DNA of 8,071 nucleotides, taken from positions 1 to 8,071 of the forward strand of contig JAGPFK010000046.1 of the NCBI GenBank assembly GCA_018056585.1, in the 5' to 3' direction. The notes under the pieces were generated by a model that was given only the letters and a program-made list of their open reading frames with translations, was not told the DNA's origin and made no database searches. The stretch is from Clostridia bacterium. Its GTDB lineage: Bacteria; Bacillota; Clostridia; Saccharofermentanales; UBA5734. Each line of letters starts with the position of its first letter. The stretch's first letter is position 1. Position numbers and translations under genes: made by a program. Shown piece after piece: positions 6,083 through 8,071 of this stretch.

Positions 6083-7582
6083 TTATTCTGAATAATCTGA
6101 AGGGCATACGCCTGTATAGGATCTGAAAAGGCGGCTGAAATAAAACTGATCCGGATAACCCACCAACGCGGCAATATCTTTAATGTAAAGATCCTTGTCG
6201 CTTTTTATCAATCGCTTGGCCTCTTCCATTCGAATTTGTGTGAGAAAATTATTAAATGATTTGTTTTCATATTTCCTGAACATTTTACTTAAATAGGTCT
6301 GCGAAATGCCAAGTTCCTTCGATACAAGCTGCAATGTGAGCGGCTTTTCCATGTTGCTGATGATGTAATTTTTAATCAGATTAAAGTATTCCGGCGTGTC
6401 AATCTTGCTGTTTGCCGTTATGATTGCTTCTTTGTCCTCAAAAAACAACGCATCGATGCTCTCTGAAAGCATTCCCATATCGGCCGCATGATAGAAAGCA
6501 TCTTCAATATCATATTCGATGCCGCTGCCGTAATCCGGAGCGACCCCATAGTTTCTGAGCAAAAACAAGACTTGCTGAACCAGTTCTTCAACCTGAAGCT
6601 GAGTTCTTGCTTCTTTTTGGCAGATGTCAAAGATTTTTTTCAACTCTTGCCGGACCCGGTCATATTGCTGCAGAGAGAGACAATGCGCTAATTTCTTAAT
6701 CATTTGCGTATTTATTTGAAGCGTATTTGTATTCTCGCTTATGACGGAAGAAACACTGCAATCTTCAATAAACAGGATTTGGCTCCTGCCGATGATTGTT
6801 TTGGTATCCAGCACCCGATAGAGCTCTTTGATTTTTGAACTGAAATCTTCTTTTCTGATGGGCTCCTGCGCGGCAATCACCGTTGTAAAAAACGCATCTT
6901 TATTCTCCTTGACCAACAACCCCTTTATATATTGCAGCAGAGCCTGCTGTCCATGGCCGGGCAGCATCTCTTCCGTGATGAGGTAGAGCGATTCCATTTC
7001 ATCGCGTCCATAGACAATGATGGATTCGTAGACTTCCGAAAAAATTTCATTTTCCTGTGTGGCGAGAAATCGCCTGGGCAGCCCGTTTTTTCGGACCAAA
7101 ATGCCGTAGTAGGCTTCTTCAGGGAAATACTTGTTTAAAAGCCCGGGATCGGCGACAATCCCTTTTGTCAGATTGCGAATGGTCCTGTTACGTTCTTCAA
7201 AAAACACAACATCGAGCTGTTCTTTCATTTTTGCCATGACTTCGGAAAAGACACGCGGCACAACCGGTTTTTTAATGTAGTCAACCGCGTTATATTTTAA
7301 GGCTTGCCTGGCGTATTCAAATTCTTCATAGCCACTGACTAGCAGCGTCAGGATCTTCGGATAATCTGAGTTGATCTGTTTAATCAATTCGATCCCGTCC
7401 ATGACCGGCATACGAATGTCGGATATGATGATATCCGGTTTGGTTTCGGTGATTTGGGACAGACATTCCTGACCGTTGCCGGCCTTCCCGACAACTTGAA
7501 AGTCAGGCGCTTTTCTGTCGATCAGTGTCTGTAAAAAATCAATAGCTGTTGGTTCATCATCAACGATCAGGGCACGATACAT
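6083..7582 (-). CDS. YesN-like response regulator: receiver domain plus AraC-type DNA-binding domain
   Basis: 499-residue response regulator. The receiver domain (1 to about 120) has the acidic pocket Asp8/Asp9, phospho-acceptor Asp55 in IISDIRMPVMDG, Ser83 and the conserved Lys105 in DYIKKPV. A long middle region (about 135-390) of unassigned fold follows; in relatives it can resemble a degenerate cyclase-type domain, which I cannot confirm. The C-terminal AraC double HTH (about 399-499) includes LVSKELGISQTYLSKMF and IKDIAALVGYPDQFYFSRLF. This architecture matches YesN-type regulators, which usually control polysaccharide or oligosaccharide uptake and breakdown genes. It follows the histidine kinase gene by 16 nt in an operon. 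An in-frame start at 7630 would overlap the kinase by 32 nt; the ATG at 7582, giving MYRALIVDDEP, fits the receiver fold and has AGGAG (7593-7597) 10 nt upstream. Target genes are unknown. Confidence 0.93.
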   Translation of the reverse strand: MYRALIVDDEPTAIDFLQTLIDRKAPDFQVVGKAGNGQECLSQITETKPDIIISDIRMPVMDGIELIKQINSDYPKILTLLVSGYEEFEYARQALKYNAVDYIKKPVVPRVFSEVMAKMKEQLDVVFFEERNRTIRNLTKGIVADPGLLNKYFPEEAYYGILVRKNGLPRRFLATQENEIFSEVYESIIVYGRDEMESLYLITEEMLPGHGQQALLQYIKGLLVKENKDAFFTTVIAAQEPIRKEDFSSKIKELYRVLDTKTIIGRSQILFIEDCSVSSVISENTNTLQINTQMIKKLAHCLSLQQYDRVRQELKKIFDICQKEARTQLQVEELVQQVLFLLRNYGVAPDYGSGIEYDIEDAFYHAADMGMLSESIDALFFEDKEAIITANSKIDTPEYFNLIKNYIISNMEKPLTLQLVSKELGISQTYLSKMFRKYENKSFNNFLTQIRMEEAKRLIKSDKDLYIKDIAALVGYPDQFYFSRLFRSYTGVCPSDYSE

Positions 7583-7592
7583 GGTTCTCTTT

Positions 7593-7597
7593 CTCCT
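7593..7597 (-). promoter_or_regulatory. Ribosome binding site of the response regulator gene (decides the start)
   Basis: AGGAG on the minus strand, 10 nt before the ATG at 7582 and inside the 16-nt gap after the kinase stop codon (TAG, 7599-7601). It supports the shorter 499-residue product. Confidence 0.65.
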
Positions 7598-7598
7598 G

Positions 7599-8071
7599 CT
7601 ATTGGCGATCCCTTTTAGTCTCTTCGCCATTCATTCTGAAGCCGATACTTATTTTGGCTCCGCCATCATTGCTGACCTCAAATATCAAATCATCTTTATA
7701 TAATAAATAAAGTCTGGCATAGGTGTTGACCAGACCCATGCCGCCGATTTCAAGATTCGGGATTTGCCCGCCTGATTGCAGTTTTTGCCTCAAATCAAAA
7801 AACTTTGTATTCAACGCTTCGATTGTCTGCTGATCAAATCCCTGTCCATTGTCCTGCATGCAAATCGTAACGTCATCGCCCTCAATCCAGCCATCAATCT
7901 TAATTCTCATGATTTCAGATGAATTCGAAAAGCCGTGTTTTATACTGTTTTCAATCAGCTGCTGTAAAGTTAACTTGGGCAATTGCGCTTTTTTAATGGA
8001 ATCGTCTATTTCGCACGTATATTCGAAACGATGCTGGTACCTTGTCTTAAGCAAAAAACAATACTTTTCAA
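7599..8071 (-). CDS. YesM-like sensor histidine kinase, C-terminal part (5' end outside the window)
   Basis: Last 157 residues of a membrane sensor kinase of the YesM/LytS-type family, containing the HATPase_c ATP-binding domain. The N box QQLIENSIKHGF, the G1 box DNGQGF and the G2 region GGMGLVNTYARLYLLY are all visible; the ending of G2 resembles the GL-N-Y-RL-L-Y pattern of YesM-type kinases. The frame stays open to the right edge (EKYCFLLKTRYQHRFEY), so the TTG at 8052-8054 is an internal codon and not a start. The sensor, membrane segments, HAMP and phospho-His domain must lie beyond the window. It is the upstream gene of the two-component operon and should phosphorylate the response regulator that follows. 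The signal is unknown; partners of this type usually sense sugars or oligosaccharides, often with a solute-binding protein. Confidence 0.92.
   Translation of the reverse strand, partial: EKYCFLLKTRYQHRFEYTCEIDDSIKKAQLPKLTLQQLIENSIKHGFSNSSEIMRIKIDGWIEGDDVTICMQDNGQGFDQQTIEALNTKFFDLRQKLQSGGQIPNLEIGGMGLVNTYARLYLLYKDDLIFEVSNDGGAKISIGFRMNGEETKRDRQ

Noticed and set aside
7583..7630. Upstream start for the response regulator, overlapping the kinase gene
   Set aside because: It adds 16 basic, non-family residues before the receiver domain; the ATG at 7582 has its own ribosome binding site.
8052..8054. TTG as a start codon of a 151-residue ATPase-domain protein
   Set aside because: The frame stays open to the window edge with kinase-like residues upstream, so this is an internal Leu codon of a truncated gene.

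Overview
The window looks like a carbohydrate-utilisation region from a Bacillota (Firmicutes) chromosome, probably a Bacillales-type genome. The evidence is the strong AGGAGG-type ribosome binding sites, the moderate GC content (by eye a little under 50%), a YesM/YesN-style two-component pair, and protein families typical of Paenibacillus- or Sporolactobacillus-like sugar loci. The genus cannot be fixed from sequence reading alone. There are eight protein genes, the first and last cut by the window edges. I see no RNA genes, mobile elements or CRISPR arrays, and no stretch above 300 bases lacks a gene.

Layout from left to right. A 5'-truncated zinc-type sorbitol/xylitol dehydrogenase (+) ends tail to tail, with overlapping stop codons, against a two-gene minus-strand operon. 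That operon is a TIM-barrel sugar isomerase/epimerase followed by a Gfo/Idh/MocA-family oxidoreductase. A 184-bp divergent intergenic region separates it from an AraC-family regulator (+). The regulator converges, with a 10-nt gap, on a D-2-hydroxyacid dehydrogenase of the glycerate dehydrogenase/hydroxypyruvate reductase type (-). A second divergent region of about 186 bp follows. It carries a perfect 15-bp palindrome and leads into a NagA-family amidohydrolase (+). NagA converges on a two-component operon (-): the C-terminal part of a YesM-like histidine kinase, then a YesN-like response regulator with receiver and AraC-type DNA-binding domains.

Taken together, the locus holds three NAD(P)-dependent oxidoreductases of three unrelated families, one metal-dependent isomerase/epimerase and one deacetylase, with two independent AraC-type regulators (one one-component, one two-component). 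This fits inducible breakdown of an uncommon sugar, polyol or N-acetylated sugar derivative through oxidised intermediates. The substrate cannot be named: no transporter, sugar kinase, glycosidase or glucosamine-6-phosphate deaminase lies in the window. The individual families are well known; what may be new is the combination and the substrate. For four genes (Gfo/Idh, D-2-hydroxyacid dehydrogenase, NagA, response regulator) the Shine-Dalgarno position points to a start downstream of the longest possible one, and the coordinates given use those starts.
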